The notes below the pieces were generated by a model, which did no database searches, had not been told where the DNA came from, and saw only the letters and a list, made by a program, of their open reading frames with translations. Of a stretch of 64,000 nucleotides of DNA, positions 17,347 through 25,848 are shown one piece after another; within the stretch, counting starts at the first letter, position 1; the number at the start of each line of letters is the position of its first letter. The DNA comes from CAZFQG01 sp964520785. GTDB lineage: Bacteria; Planctomycetota; Planctomycetia; Pirellulales; Thermoguttaceae. The translations under genes and the position numbers were made by a program. The DNA lies in contig CAZFQG010000001.1 in assembly GCA_964520785.1 (NCBI GenBank), positions 38,194 to 102,193 of the forward strand, read 5' to 3'.

Positions 17347-19029
17347 ATGACCGCCGTTTCGGATAAATCGCGGAATGTGGACGCCGTCTTGGAGTATCGC
17401 GCCATAGGCGACTATCTCATTCATCGTCTCAAGGACTTGGGAGTCAACGAAATCTTCGGAATTCCCGGAGATTATATCCTCTCCTTCTGCGCAAGCCTCG
17501 AAAAAAGCCCCATCCGATTCATCGGATGCACGCGGGAGGACTCCGCTGGATTCGCCGCCGACGCCTACGCCCGGATCAATGGCATCGGGGCCGTCTGTGT
17601 AACCTATTGTGTCGGCGGTTTGAGTTTGTGCAACTCCATCGCCGGGGCCTATGCGGAAAAATCGCCTGTCGTCGTCATCAGCGGCTCGCCGGGCATGGGC
17701 GAAAGGGTGAATAACCCGCTCCTCCATCATCGTGTCCGAGATTTTGAAACCCAGGCAAGCATATTCCGCCAGATTACCGTGGCACAAGCGGTGTTGAATG
17801 ACCCGGAATCGGCATTCCGGAAGATCGACCGGGTTCTCGACGCGGTGAAACGCTATAGTCGTCCGGGCTATATCGAGATTCCAAGGGACATTGTGAATCG
17901 GGTCCCGAAGAACCCAGTCTTGCCGGTGACGGTGGATGAGTGCTGCAACACGGCTGCCTTGGCCGAGGCCGTCGCGGAAGCCAAACGCCGTCTCAATGCC
18001 AGTAAGCGACCGGTCATCGTCGCCGGAGTGGAAATACACCGCTTCGGCCTTCAACCGCAACTCCTGGAGTTGGCTGAATCGACCGGAATTCCCATGGTCT
18101 CGACGATGCTCGGAAAGAGCGTCATCTCGGAGGCGCACCCTCTGTTCGCGGGCCTGTATGAGGGAGCGATGGGCCGCGAGGCGGTGACGCGTTTCGTCGA
18201 GGAAAGCGACTGCATCCTCCTTCTGGGTACGTTCATGACGGATGTCAACCTGGGCATCTACACGGCGAGGCTGGAACCGGAACGTTGCATCTCGGCGACA
18301 AGCGAGAGTCTCTCCATCAGCCACCACCATTTTCACGACGTGCCGCTGAAGCCGTTTATCGAGGGGCTTATCAAGGCGTCCCTGTCGCCGGGAAGACGTG
18401 CGATGCCGCCGTGCGAGGCCGAACCGCCGGTGGAGCCGTTCCCCCGGAAGGATGTCCCGATCCGGATTGGTCGGCTGATCCAGCGTCTCGACGAGGCGCT
18501 GGACGCCAGCCTCGTGATCATCGCCGACCCCGGCGACGGGCTCTTCGCGGCGAGTGAGCTGCGGATGCGAACCGATACGGAGTTCATGAGCCCCGCCTAC
18601 TATACCTCCATGGGATTCGCTGTTCCCGCCGCATTGGGGGTTGGCGTGGCGAATGCCTTGCTGCGTCCGACGGTTCTCGTCGGCGACGGAGCCTTTCAAA
18701 TGACCGGAATGGAGCTTTCCACCATCGTTCGCCACGGCTTGAACCCGATCGTGATCGTCCTCGATAATCAGGGTTACGGGACGGAACGACTCCTCCATCC
18801 GGGGGATTATGAGTTCAACGAAATCCAACCGTGGAATTATGCGAGGCTACCGGAGGTAATCGGAAGAGGGGTCGGACACGAGGTCTTTACGGAGGAAGAC
18901 TTCGAAAATGCCTTGACCGCTGCCATTTCGAATCGGGGGGACATGCATCTGATCCAAGTCCATATCCCCCGAGACGATGCCAGCCGCACACTCTCGAGGT
19001 TGGCCGCGCGGCTGAGTTCGCGGGTCTGA
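17347..19029 (+). CDS. Thiamine-diphosphate 2-oxo acid decarboxylase (pyruvate/indolepyruvate decarboxylase type)
   Basis: 560 residues. The catalytic residues of the pyruvate decarboxylase branch can be read: GIPGDY with Asp42, Glu64 in REDSAGFAADAYAR (activates the TPP ring), and the paired histidines 127-128 in NPLLHHRV. The TPP/Mg motif begins GDGAFQMTG (about residue 446) and continues to DNQGYGTE with the expected glutamate. Acetolactate synthase-like proteins lack the HH pair, so a simple decarboxylase is more likely. The substrate (pyruvate, branched-chain or aromatic oxo acid) cannot be told. ATG 17347 has AGGAG at the correct distance. Divergent from rsmG. Confidence 0.85.
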   Translation: MTAVSDKSRNVDAVLEYRAIGDYLIHRLKDLGVNEIFGIPGDYILSFCASLEKSPIRFIGCTREDSAGFAADAYARINGIGAVCVTYCVGGLSLCNSIAGAYAEKSPVVVISGSPGMGERVNNPLLHHRVRDFETQASIFRQITVAQAVLNDPESAFRKIDRVLDAVKRYSRPGYIEIPRDIVNRVPKNPVLPVTVDECCNTAALAEAVAEAKRRLNASKRPVIVAGVEIHRFGLQPQLLELAESTGIPMVSTMLGKSVISEAHPLFAGLYEGAMGREAVTRFVEESDCILLLGTFMTDVNLGIYTARLEPERCISATSESLSISHHHFHDVPLKPFIEGLIKASLSPGRRAMPPCEAEPPVEPFPRKDVPIRIGRLIQRLDEALDASLVIIADPGDGLFAASELRMRTDTEFMSPAYYTSMGFAVPAALGVGVANALLRPTVLVGDGAFQMTGMELSTIVRHGLNPIVIVLDNQGYGTERLLHPGDYEFNEIQPWNYARLPEVIGRGVGHEVFTEEDFENALTAAISNRGDMHLIQVHIPRDDASRTLSRLAARLSSRV

Positions 19030-19058
19030 GTACATCGACTCCAATTCCGTCCCTCCAC

Positions 19059-19086
19059 TTGCCGAAAGGCGAGGAGGAAATATAAT
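19059..19086 (+). promoter_or_regulatory. Sigma-70 promoter of tRNA-Gln
   Basis: TTGCCG at 19059-19064, a 16-bp spacer, then a perfect TATAAT at 19081-19086, 18 bases before the tRNA. The same TTGCC/TATAAT pair precedes the tRNA-Asn gene. Confidence 0.65.
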
Positions 19087-19103
19087 TTAGGACTTTCTAG
19101 GAT

Positions 19104-19175
19104 TACCCGGTGGTGTAATTGGCAACACTAGGGATTTTGGTTCCCTCATTCAAGGTTCGAGTCCTTGCCGGGTAG
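19104..19175 (+). tRNA. tRNA-Gln (anticodon TTG)
   Basis: Acceptor stem TACCCGG (19104-19110) pairs fully with CCGGGTA (19168-19174). The D arm uses GTGT/ACAC. The anticodon stem is AGGGA/TCCCT around loop TTTTGGT, giving anticodon TTG for CAA. The T arm is CAAGG-TTCGAGT-CCTTG. The discriminator base is G at 19175 and CCA is not encoded. The U1-A72 pair is typical of glutamine tRNAs. Confidence 0.93.
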
Positions 19176-19211
19176 TTGGACAAATGTTCACTAGGTTGTA
19201 ATCGCTTGCAT

Positions 19212-19238
19212 AACCCCTTGAGCCCCAAGGGGTTTGCT
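19212..19238 (+). terminator. Hairpin terminator after tRNA-Gln
   Basis: AACCCCTTG (19212-19220) pairs with CAAGGGGTT (19226-19234) across a 5-base loop; a short T-rich tail (TTTG) follows. It lies 37 bases after the tRNA. Confidence 0.65.
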
Positions 19239-19342
19239 TGTTTCTTGGGGGTGTCTGCAAAACCCTGCAACGGTACCGCGCGCCGCTTTTGAAGCCGTGT
19301 CTTTCGAGTCTCGTCCATCTGACCGTCCGATGATCCAGAATC

Positions 19343-19371
19343 TTGACGGCGGGGGGTAGCTCAACGAGAAT
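19343..19371 (+). promoter_or_regulatory. Candidate promoter of the first oxidoreductase gene
   Basis: TTGACG at 19343-19348, a 17-bp spacer and GAGAAT at 19366-19371. Transcription would start about 75 bases before the ATG at 19456. Confidence 0.4.
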
Positions 19372-19455
19372 GGGGGTTTGTGAAGTAGGGTAGACGCAGA
19401 TCTCGGAGTGGTTTCGAGAATCGCAATCGGTAATTCTTGGTTGGAGAGTGCGAGC

Positions 19456-20517
19456 ATGGTCAAAAAGGAGGTCGGATTGGGGGTAATCGGTATGGGACCG
19501 GCCAACATGGCCTCCACGCTCACCTTGCTGGGGGACGAACCCGATTTGCGCTTTCGGATCAGGGCGGTCTGCGGCCTGCCGGAAGACGTGATCCGGAAGT
19601 GTGCGCAAGATTTCTCCGTTCCCTTTTGGACGACCGACTACCGCGAACTGGTGAGCCGCGACGACGTGGACGTGGTGTGCGTGTTTTCGCCCGATGCGAT
19701 GCACGCGGAGCACTGCATCGCCGCCATCGAAAACTCCAAGCACGTGGTCTGCACCAAACCGATGGTCACCCGGCTGGACGATGCGCTCAAGCTGGTGGTC
19801 CTGGTGAAAGAGCGAGGTGTCAAATTCCTGGTGGGGCAAACGATGCGATTCGACCGGCAGTTCCTGGCAGCCAAGAAGCATGTCGACGACGGTGACTTGG
19901 GCCGATTGATCGCCCTGGAAAGCCACTATGTGCATGACATGCGGCCGGTATTCGAATTCACTCCGTGGCGGTTGACCATGCCCCAGGATTTCATGTTCGG
20001 CGGCTGCGTACACGGCATCGACGTAATCCGCGCGTTCGGAGGCGACGTACGGCGCGTCCACGCGATCGGCAACCGCGGAGACCTCGGCAGCGGCTATCCG
20101 CTTGAGGACAATTTCTTCTTGAATATCGAGTTCGCCTCCGGGGTGATCGGCCGCGTCTCCGGCTTGTACGGCGTCGTCCACCCACCCATACCGATGATGC
20201 AATTCGGAATCTACGGCAGCAAGGGGAGCCTGCAGGCCGAATTCACCGACAACCGCCCGGGCGAAATACGTCTCGTGCTGGATGAAACCCCTCGGCACGA
20301 GTCGACCGTCATCCGGTTCGAACCCGAACGCGACCGCAGCGTGTACGGCCACGGGGCCACCGTGATCCGCTATATGCGGCATTTCCAAGACTGCCTGGAC
20401 CACGATCGAGAACCCTCGCCCGGCGTCATCGAGGGGGCCAAGGCGGTGGCGGTGGGCGCGGCGGCTTGGGAGTCGATCCGCACGGGGCACGCGGTGAACG
20501 TGTTTAACGGTTTCTGA
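19456..20517 (+). CDS. Gfo/Idh/MocA family oxidoreductase (cytoplasmic)
   Basis: 353 residues. The N-terminal Rossmann fold reads GVIGMGPANMASTL, and the nicotinamide-side motif KHVVCTKPM holds the conserved lysine but with Thr in place of the usual Glu of EKP. The substrate region contains GGCVHGIDVIRAFGG, with the DxxRxxxG pattern that often follows the catalytic histidine. There is no signal peptide, unlike the next gene. The family oxidises or epimerises sugars and inositols with NAD(P); the substrate is unknown. ATG 19456 has GGAGAG eight bases upstream. A second family member follows 107 bases later behind its own -10 element. Confidence 0.85.
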   Translation: MVKKEVGLGVIGMGPANMASTLTLLGDEPDLRFRIRAVCGLPEDVIRKCAQDFSVPFWTTDYRELVSRDDVDVVCVFSPDAMHAEHCIAAIENSKHVVCTKPMVTRLDDALKLVVLVKERGVKFLVGQTMRFDRQFLAAKKHVDDGDLGRLIALESHYVHDMRPVFEFTPWRLTMPQDFMFGGCVHGIDVIRAFGGDVRRVHAIGNRGDLGSGYPLEDNFFLNIEFASGVIGRVSGLYGVVHPPIPMMQFGIYGSKGSLQAEFTDNRPGEIRLVLDETPRHESTVIRFEPERDRSVYGHGATVIRYMRHFQDCLDHDREPSPGVIEGAKAVAVGAAAWESIRTGHAVNVFNGF

Positions 20518-20542
20518 GTTTCGGTGTCACGCATTTCGGGGG

Positions 20543-20548
20543 TATAAT
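20543..20548 (+). promoter_or_regulatory. -10 element before the exported oxidoreductase gene
   Basis: Perfect TATAAT between the two oxidoreductase genes; the -35 at 17-bp spacing (TTCGGT) is poor. Suggests independent expression of the second gene. Confidence 0.35.
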
Positions 20549-20624
20549 ATGAGCGCCCGCGCCGATACTCGTCAAGATCACATCGGAATCATTCCGTAGT
20601 AGAAGTAGAAAGGAAGAAGGTCGA

Positions 20625-21971
20625 ATGACTCAACATGGTAGACGGCTCGGGCACCGCATTACGCGGCGCCGCTTTCTGCAGGCAACCTCGGCGGCAACGG
20701 CGGCGGTACCTCTGTTCGTACCGGGCGTGGTACTGGGCAAGAATGGGGGAACCGCGGCGAGTGAACGGATCGCCGTCGGAATGATCGGCTCGGGGGATCG
20801 CGCCAATCAACTCGCTCAGCCCCTATTGGGGATGAGCGACGTTCAGATCACGGCAACCTGCGACCCGGTCGCCGACAAACGTCGCGCGCTAAAAGCGTCC
20901 GTCGAAACCGCGTACGCATCCCGGCGCGGCGACGGCGGTTTCGAGGGCTGTACCGACTACAACGACTTCCGCGAATTGCTCGCCTCCGCCCAGACGGATG
21001 CCGTGGTGATCACCTCGCCGGAGAACTGGCACGCCCTGCAATCCGTCGCGGCGGCGAAGGCCGGGAAGGACATCTACTGTGAAAAGGCGATGGCGAAGAC
21101 CATCGCCGAGGGCCGGGCCGTGGTCAAGGCGGTGCGCGAGAATGGCCGCGTGTTTCAGGTCGGCCAGCAGCAGCGGAGCGACCCGATCTTCGCGTTGGCG
21201 GTCAAGATGGTCCGCGACGGCGACTTGGGCGAGCTGCGGATTATTAAGGTCGGCGTGCCGGGAAACCGCACCGGCCCGCTCGTAAACCCGCAACCGGTGC
21301 CGGAGGGGCTCGACTGGGACTTGTGGCAGGGACCCGCTCCGGAACGGCCCTATCAACCGGAGCGGTTGGTCAACATGGTGTGGATGTCGACGTACGACTA
21401 CTGCGCCGGCTACCAGGCCGGTTGGGGTGCCCACCACGTGGACATCGCCCAGTGGGGCAACCGGACGGATCATACGGGCCCGGTCGAGGTCGAGTCGACC
21501 GGCGTATTCCCCACCGAGGGCATTTGCGATTGTCCCATCTCCTGGCATAGCGACTTCCTCTACGCCAACGGCGTCCGTCTCGTTTTCACCAGCTACGACG
21601 AGAACGCGATGGGCATCCGATTCGAGGGGAGCGAAGGGAGGGTCTACGTGAACCGGGGAAGAATCGAAGCCGGCCCCGACTCCTTCAAGCCGGTGCTCGA
21701 AGCCAAATTGCCTAGCGACTACGTCCCCAACGTCCACCGCGACGGCACCCCCGCCCACCTGAGAAACTTTCTCGACTGCGTCAAATCCCGCAACGATCCC
21801 GTCGCGCCGGTAGAGATCGGGCATCGGACCAACGTCATCTGCGACCTCAGCGACATCGCCACGCGGCTGAAACGCAAGCTAAGGTGGAATCCGGAGACCG
21901 AGCAATTCATCGACGACGATGAAGCCGGCGCGATGCTCTCCCGCGAGATGCGCGCGCCGTGGCGGATATAG
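20625..21971 (+). CDS. Gfo/Idh/MocA oxidoreductase with Tat signal
   Basis: 448 residues. The N-terminus carries a twin-arginine signal (TRRRFLQATSAATAAVPLFV), so the protein is probably exported folded with its cofactor. The Rossmann motif is VGMIGSGDRANQL; the EKP motif reads DIYCEKAMAKT (Pro replaced by Ala). The DWDLWQGPAPERPY block and the GAHHVDIAQWG catalytic-histidine region are typical of the large planctomycete/Bacteroidetes exported subfamily. AAGGAAGAAGG precedes the ATG. It is likely to act on sugars or cyclitols at the cell surface or in the periplasm; the redox partner and substrate are unknown. Confidence 0.88.
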   Translation: MTQHGRRLGHRITRRRFLQATSAATAAVPLFVPGVVLGKNGGTAASERIAVGMIGSGDRANQLAQPLLGMSDVQITATCDPVADKRRALKASVETAYASRRGDGGFEGCTDYNDFRELLASAQTDAVVITSPENWHALQSVAAAKAGKDIYCEKAMAKTIAEGRAVVKAVRENGRVFQVGQQQRSDPIFALAVKMVRDGDLGELRIIKVGVPGNRTGPLVNPQPVPEGLDWDLWQGPAPERPYQPERLVNMVWMSTYDYCAGYQAGWGAHHVDIAQWGNRTDHTGPVEVESTGVFPTEGICDCPISWHSDFLYANGVRLVFTSYDENAMGIRFEGSEGRVYVNRGRIEAGPDSFKPVLEAKLPSDYVPNVHRDGTPAHLRNFLDCVKSRNDPVAPVEIGHRTNVICDLSDIATRLKRKLRWNPETEQFIDDDEAGAMLSREMRAPWRI

Positions 21972-22389
21972 CCCCGAACCAAGCCGGTCCCCGTGGCATG
22001 CGGTTCATCGCGTCATTTCCATCGCAAATGCGATTCATCGCACGACGTCGCTACCGGCGTCTTCCGAGAAGACGCGGTGAACCGGACCCTACCTCTCTGG
22101 GCAGGTGGTCCGCCGGCGAGCCGAAGACCATGCATTCAACGAGGTGAGGCGAGCGGCGCGGGCGGAAGAGGTCGACGACGTCGGAATGGCCCGTGTTTCC
22201 TCCACCTGCGAAGAGGATATTTTTTTTCCAACGCTGGTGGTGCTCATGCCGGTGCGCCTTCGAGAGCTTCAGAATGCTCCATCCATCCAGTTCTGGGTTG
22301 GAGACGTGAACGCTTGGGGAGTAGGGAAGCATGTTCGCAGTCATGCGGATTGATCACCCCACTTATGGACCAAGCCGCGCCTTTCTCTC
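21972..22389. other. Intergenic region upstream of the imuA promoter
   Basis: About 420 bases. It includes two near-identical 15-base copies (ATGCGGTTCATCGCG around 21999 and ATGCGATTCATCGCA around 22029). Open frames here have no convincing protein character. The functional signals for imuA lie at its right end. Confidence 0.4.
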
Positions 22390-22418
22390 TTGACAAAAAT
22401 ACTGTACTAATGTACACT
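22390..22418 (+). promoter_or_regulatory. Sigma-70 promoter of the imuA-imuB operon
   Basis: Perfect TTGACA at 22390-22395, a 17-bp spacer, and TACACT at 22413-22418. The putative operator (22403-22416) overlaps the spacer and -10, as expected for repression. Confidence 0.7.
22403..22416. promoter_or_regulatory. LexA-like palindromic operator
   Basis: TGTACTAATGTACA is a palindrome of 5-bp arms TGTAC/GTACA around the centre TAAT. It resembles the GTAC-N4-GTAC and TGTTC-N4-GAACA type SOS boxes known outside the proteobacteria and sits on the promoter of an SOS-type mutagenesis cassette. The identity of the binding protein is inferred. Confidence 0.55.
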
Positions 22419-22449
22419 TACATGCGATACAATAGAGAAGGAGGGGTAT

Positions 22450-22476
22450 ATGCGTAAAGGATTTTTTCGGAAATGA
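22450..22476 (+). CDS. Eight-codon leader ORF overlapping imuA
   Basis: ATG at 22450 is preceded by AAGGAGG (22438-22444), the best ribosome-binding site in the region at ideal spacing. The frame reads MRKGFFRK and stops at TGA 22474-22476. That stop overlaps the imuA ATG (22473-22475) as ATGA. imuA itself has only a distant AAAGGA. The arrangement suggests that ribosomes finishing the leader reinitiate on imuA. Confidence 0.5.
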   Translation: MRKGFFRK

Positions 22477-23159
22477 TTAATACTCTTTCCATTGACGAAC
22501 TAAGAGACCGGTTTCGGCTCCAAGTGCCCGGGCAGCCGCGCGAGAGGGATTTGGCGGCGTTTTTGTTTGGCCCGAAAACGGCGGCAAGGGGGGTTTTGGT
22601 GGAATGGCTGGTCCGCGAGGAAGGGGCGGGGGCCGATTTGTTGGCACTGGCGGCGGGGATCGCGCGGTGCCGGTTGGGGAGGGCACTGGTCGTGGTCGAT
22701 GTGCAGAGGGCGTTTTTTCCTCCGGAGGCGGCCCGGCTGGGGATGGCACCGGAGTCGATCGTGATTGTCCAACCGCGGACGCACGAAGACGCGGTGTGGG
22801 CCGTCGATCAGTCGCTGCGGCACTCGGAGGTCGGGGCCGTTTTGGCGTGGGTCGGTCCGTTTATGAATCGGCTCGATTCGAAAACGCTCCGCCGGTGGCG
22901 GTTGGCGGTGGAACAGAGCGGGGCGAGCGGCCTGTTCGTGTCGTCCGAACGGGAGCGGCCCAGGGGAACATTCGCCGACGTGCGGTTATTGGTCGAACCG
23001 GTTCCGTGTGCCGCGCGGAATCGCCGTCGTTGGCGAATCACGCCGCTGTATCAGCGCGGCGGCCGTCCGGGGGAACCGGTCGAACTGGAATGGAACGATG
23101 AAACGCATCTTGTACGCCCGATTTCCGAACTGGCCGATCCAGCGCCGGCGGCATGCTGA
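22473..23159 (+). CDS. imuA: ImuA-type RecA-like mutagenesis protein
   Basis: 228 residues resembling ImuA (SulA/RecA-like accessory protein of the translesion mutasome): a degenerate RecA core with strands ALVVVDVQRAFFPPEAARLGM, ESIVIVQPRTHEDAVWAVDQSL and GAVLAWVG, and no Walker A motif. The upstream in-frame codons reach a TAA at 22455-22457, so the ATG at 22473 is the earliest possible. imuB begins within its last 62 bases, so the two are co-transcribed. ImuA helps assemble ImuB and an error-prone DnaE2; no dnaE2 follows here. Confidence 0.8.
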   Translation: MINTLSIDELRDRFRLQVPGQPRERDLAAFLFGPKTAARGVLVEWLVREEGAGADLLALAAGIARCRLGRALVVVDVQRAFFPPEAARLGMAPESIVIVQPRTHEDAVWAVDQSLRHSEVGAVLAWVGPFMNRLDSKTLRRWRLAVEQSGASGLFVSSERERPRGTFADVRLLVEPVPCAARNRRRWRITPLYQRGGRPGEPVELEWNDETHLVRPISELADPAPAAC

Positions 23160-24648
23160 GCCGCAAACCGCCAAGCGTCCGATCGTCCTGCACCACACGG
23201 CGCGCAATGCCCAGCATGTCGCGGCCCGCTGCGCAGAGGCCGCGCGTTTGGGCATTCAACCGGGCATGTCGGTCGGCGAAGCGAAAGCCGTTTGCAGCCC
23301 CGAAGACCGGAAACGGCTCGACATTGCGCCCCTCGACGAGGCGGCGGACCTGGCCATGCTAAGGACCCTGGCCGACGCCTGCGAACGGTTCAGCCCGACG
23401 GTGGGCCTGGTCGCGTCGAGCTCGCCGGACGGGGTGCTGATGGAGATCGGCGGAACGTCGCATCTCTTCGGCGGCGAGATCGCCCTGGCGCGGCAAGTGG
23501 TCGTCTTTTTCCGCGACCGGCGGTTTTCCCCCAAGGTGGCCGTCGCCGATACCCAAGGGGCCGCCTGGGCGGTCGCCCATTTCGCCATGCCCCGCTCGCG
23601 GCGGATTCGGATTGTTCCTTCCGAGGAAACCATCCAGACGCTGCGCCCGCTTCGTATCGAGGCGTTGCGGCTGGAAGAGAAGACCACCGTGTTGCTGTAT
23701 CGACTAGGCATTGGGCGGATCGAAGACATCCAGCGGCTCCCCCGGCACGAGTTGGCCGCGCGGTTCGGGGAAGAAATCGGCCGGCGGTACGATCAGGCGG
23801 TCGGCCGGTTGGAGGAGCCGATCCACCCCCGGCATCCGGCGATGGGATTTTCCGCCGAAGTAGCGCCCGACTACCCGATTACGCGCCGCGAGGGGGTGGA
23901 ATATGCGGCCGAAAAGCTCCTCGATGAACTGCTAAGGCGGCTCCGCGAAGCCGGACGCGGGGTGATCCGTCTGGCCGGCGTATTCGGCTGCCAGAGCGGT
24001 ACCGATACCGCCTGGTCGATCGATCTTTTCGAACCGACGCTCGACAAGGCGCGTCTTTTGGGCCTGATGCGGCTGAAGTGGGAGCGACTGCGATTCCCCA
24101 AGGCGGTGACGACGATCCGCATCGACGTACCGGTCTCGGTAAAACTGGGACCGCGGCAAGGGTTGCTGTTCTCCCTGGAAGACGATGAACCGGTACCGGT
24201 GCGGCACGAAATCGGCCGCCTGGTCGAACATCTCACCAGCCGGCTCGGGGCGCAATCGGTGCTGGGAATCCGGTTGCTAAGCGATCCGTTGCCGGAACGT
24301 TCCTTCCGCCTCCAGCCCCTCGTGGAAATCGGCCCTCGGCACGGCCGCAGGGCGAGTCCCCCTACGAAACCGCGTCCCGTCCGGCTCTTCCCCAAGCCGA
24401 TCCCCATCACTCTGTCTCCCGAGCCGGCGACGGAGGACCTTTGTTCGTGCCGTTTTCGACTTGGAGGCCGCTTTCACCACATCCGCCGGGCCTGGGGTCC
24501 CGAGCGTCTCGAAACCGGCTGGTGGCGCGGCAAGACGGTCCGGCGGGATTATTACCTGGTCGAAACGGAAACCGCCGGGGCAAACGCGTGCCGGTTGTGG
24601 ATTTTTCAGTCCATACGGCGTGGTAACTGGTTTTTTCACGGTGAGTGA
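23098..24648 (+). CDS. imuB: ImuB, Y-family-like polymerase homologue
   Basis: 516 residues. The start MKRILYARFPNWPIQRRR matches the ImuB N-terminus, where the acidic metal ligands of true Y-family polymerases are lost (FPNWP in place of DxDxF). The PDGVLMEIGGTSHLFGG stretch sits at the position of the SIDE motif, again without the catalytic acidic pair. An HhH-like segment (IEDIQRLPRHELAARFGEE) and little-finger region follow. ImuB is expected to be catalytically inactive and to bridge the beta clamp and DnaE2 in damage-induced mutagenesis. The gene overlaps imuA by 62 bases and converges with a glycosyltransferase 12 bases after its stop. Confidence 0.88.
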   Translation: MKRILYARFPNWPIQRRRHAEPQTAKRPIVLHHTARNAQHVAARCAEAARLGIQPGMSVGEAKAVCSPEDRKRLDIAPLDEAADLAMLRTLADACERFSPTVGLVASSSPDGVLMEIGGTSHLFGGEIALARQVVVFFRDRRFSPKVAVADTQGAAWAVAHFAMPRSRRIRIVPSEETIQTLRPLRIEALRLEEKTTVLLYRLGIGRIEDIQRLPRHELAARFGEEIGRRYDQAVGRLEEPIHPRHPAMGFSAEVAPDYPITRREGVEYAAEKLLDELLRRLREAGRGVIRLAGVFGCQSGTDTAWSIDLFEPTLDKARLLGLMRLKWERLRFPKAVTTIRIDVPVSVKLGPRQGLLFSLEDDEPVPVRHEIGRLVEHLTSRLGAQSVLGIRLLSDPLPERSFRLQPLVEIGPRHGRRASPPTKPRPVRLFPKPIPITLSPEPATEDLCSCRFRLGGRFHHIRRAWGPERLETGWWRGKTVRRDYYLVETETAGANACRLWIFQSIRRGNWFFHGE

Positions 24649-24660
24649 ATTGCGTACCGA

Positions 24661-25848
24661 TTACGAATCACGGCATCGACCAGGGGACGGCCGCGTCCGC
24701 ATTTCGGGCGGAGTGTTCAGAATCTCTCTTCGCCTCCCCAGTACTGCCCGATACTCCCGGACCAGCTTGTCGGCCGCCGTTTTGATCGAGAACGCCTCCT
24801 CCGCACGGCGCCGCGCGGCGGCTCCCATCTCGCGTCGGGACGTCTCATCCTCCAATAGTTCACGCATCGCGGCACCCAACGCGGAAGCGTCATCCTTCGG
24901 AATCAATTTCGCCGAGCCGGACCCCACCGGAAATATCTCCGCCGTCCCTCCCACCTCGGCGGCAATGACCGGTATTCCACTCGCGGCCGCTTCCAAGAGT
25001 ACGCGTCCCAGCGGCTCCTGCCTTGCGGGATGGACCAGGATCGCCAGTTCGTTCATCACTCGGTTCACGTCCGTCCGGACACCCAGAAAGCGAGCCCTTG
25101 AGCCGAGTCGGCCGAACATCTCGCGGAGGTCTCTTTCGAACCTGCGCGATTCCTCCTTCTCCGATGAACGTTCGCCCAGAATGAGGTAATGGACGTTCGG
25201 CGGTCTCGCCTTCGCCGCATGCGCCGCTTCCGCCAATACGTCGAACCCCTTCCGAAGGCCGATCTGCCCAATCGCGGCGACCAGGGGCACACCACGTGGA
25301 ATTTCCAGTTCTTCGTGCAAATACCCCGAAGCCGGCCGCGGCCGGAACGCTTCCAGATCGACGCCATTGTAGATGACTCGCGCCTTCGCCTCATCCAGTC
25401 CCGCCGCGACGTGAAAAGCCAGCACCGCGCGCGACACCGCCAGGATGCGCGTATTCGCGTTTATGTCTTCGATAGCCCTGCGGCTGAGGCCAATGATGTC
25501 CCGCAAATGGGCGATTGAAGGAATACGGGCCGCCCTCACCACGGGTCCGGCCAACCGGCTCATCGCCAGACTGTTCGCGTGCAAAAGGACCGGCCGTTCC
25601 TTCTCGAGAATCCGCCCGAGGCGGGCACGGCGCTCGTCAAGCGAGGCCCGGTTTCCGTCATGGTCCGTCGCGTCGAAACCAACCACTCTGACCCCCCGGC
25701 GTTTCGCCGCCTCGCCCAGCGGCCCACGCTCCGGCCCGATCAATACCGGCCGAATTCCCCACTCGGCCGCCGTATCCCAGAAGGAAAGCATCGATCGTTC
25801 GCCACCATTGAGGGTGGAAAACTCACAAAGATAGTGGAATTGAAGCAA
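24661..25848 (-). CDS. Family 4 glycosyltransferase
   Basis: 395 residues, TTG start at 25848. The N-terminus contains the CEFSTLNGGERSML loop of GT-B acceptor domains. The C-terminal donor domain has AIGQIGLRKGFDVLAEAA, FLGVRTDVNRVMNELAILVHPARQEPLGRVLLEAAASGIPVIAA and VGGTAEIF, the E-x7-E pattern of family 4 retaining enzymes. It probably adds a hexose to a surface polysaccharide or lipid carrier in the cytoplasm. It is divergent from the sensor kinase gene. Confidence 0.87.
   Translation of the reverse strand: MLQFHYLCEFSTLNGGERSMLSFWDTAAEWGIRPVLIGPERGPLGEAAKRRGVRVVGFDATDHDGNRASLDERRARLGRILEKERPVLLHANSLAMSRLAGPVVRAARIPSIAHLRDIIGLSRRAIEDINANTRILAVSRAVLAFHVAAGLDEAKARVIYNGVDLEAFRPRPASGYLHEELEIPRGVPLVAAIGQIGLRKGFDVLAEAAHAAKARPPNVHYLILGERSSEKEESRRFERDLREMFGRLGSRARFLGVRTDVNRVMNELAILVHPARQEPLGRVLLEAAASGIPVIAAEVGGTAEIFPVGSGSAKLIPKDDASALGAAMRELLEDETSRREMGAAARRRAEEAFSIKTAADKLVREYRAVLGRRREILNTPPEMRTRPSPGRCRDS

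Larger units (their letters stand above)
19030..19455. other. Intergenic region with tRNA-Gln, terminator and promoters
   Basis: 426 bases without a protein gene. It contains the tRNA-Gln promoter and gene, its terminator, and a promoter for the following oxidoreductase, each listed separately. Confidence 0.7.

Noticed and set aside
22051..22344. 97-codon minus-strand frame upstream of imuA
   Set aside because: Basic, low-complexity composition and no ribosome-binding site; not supportable.
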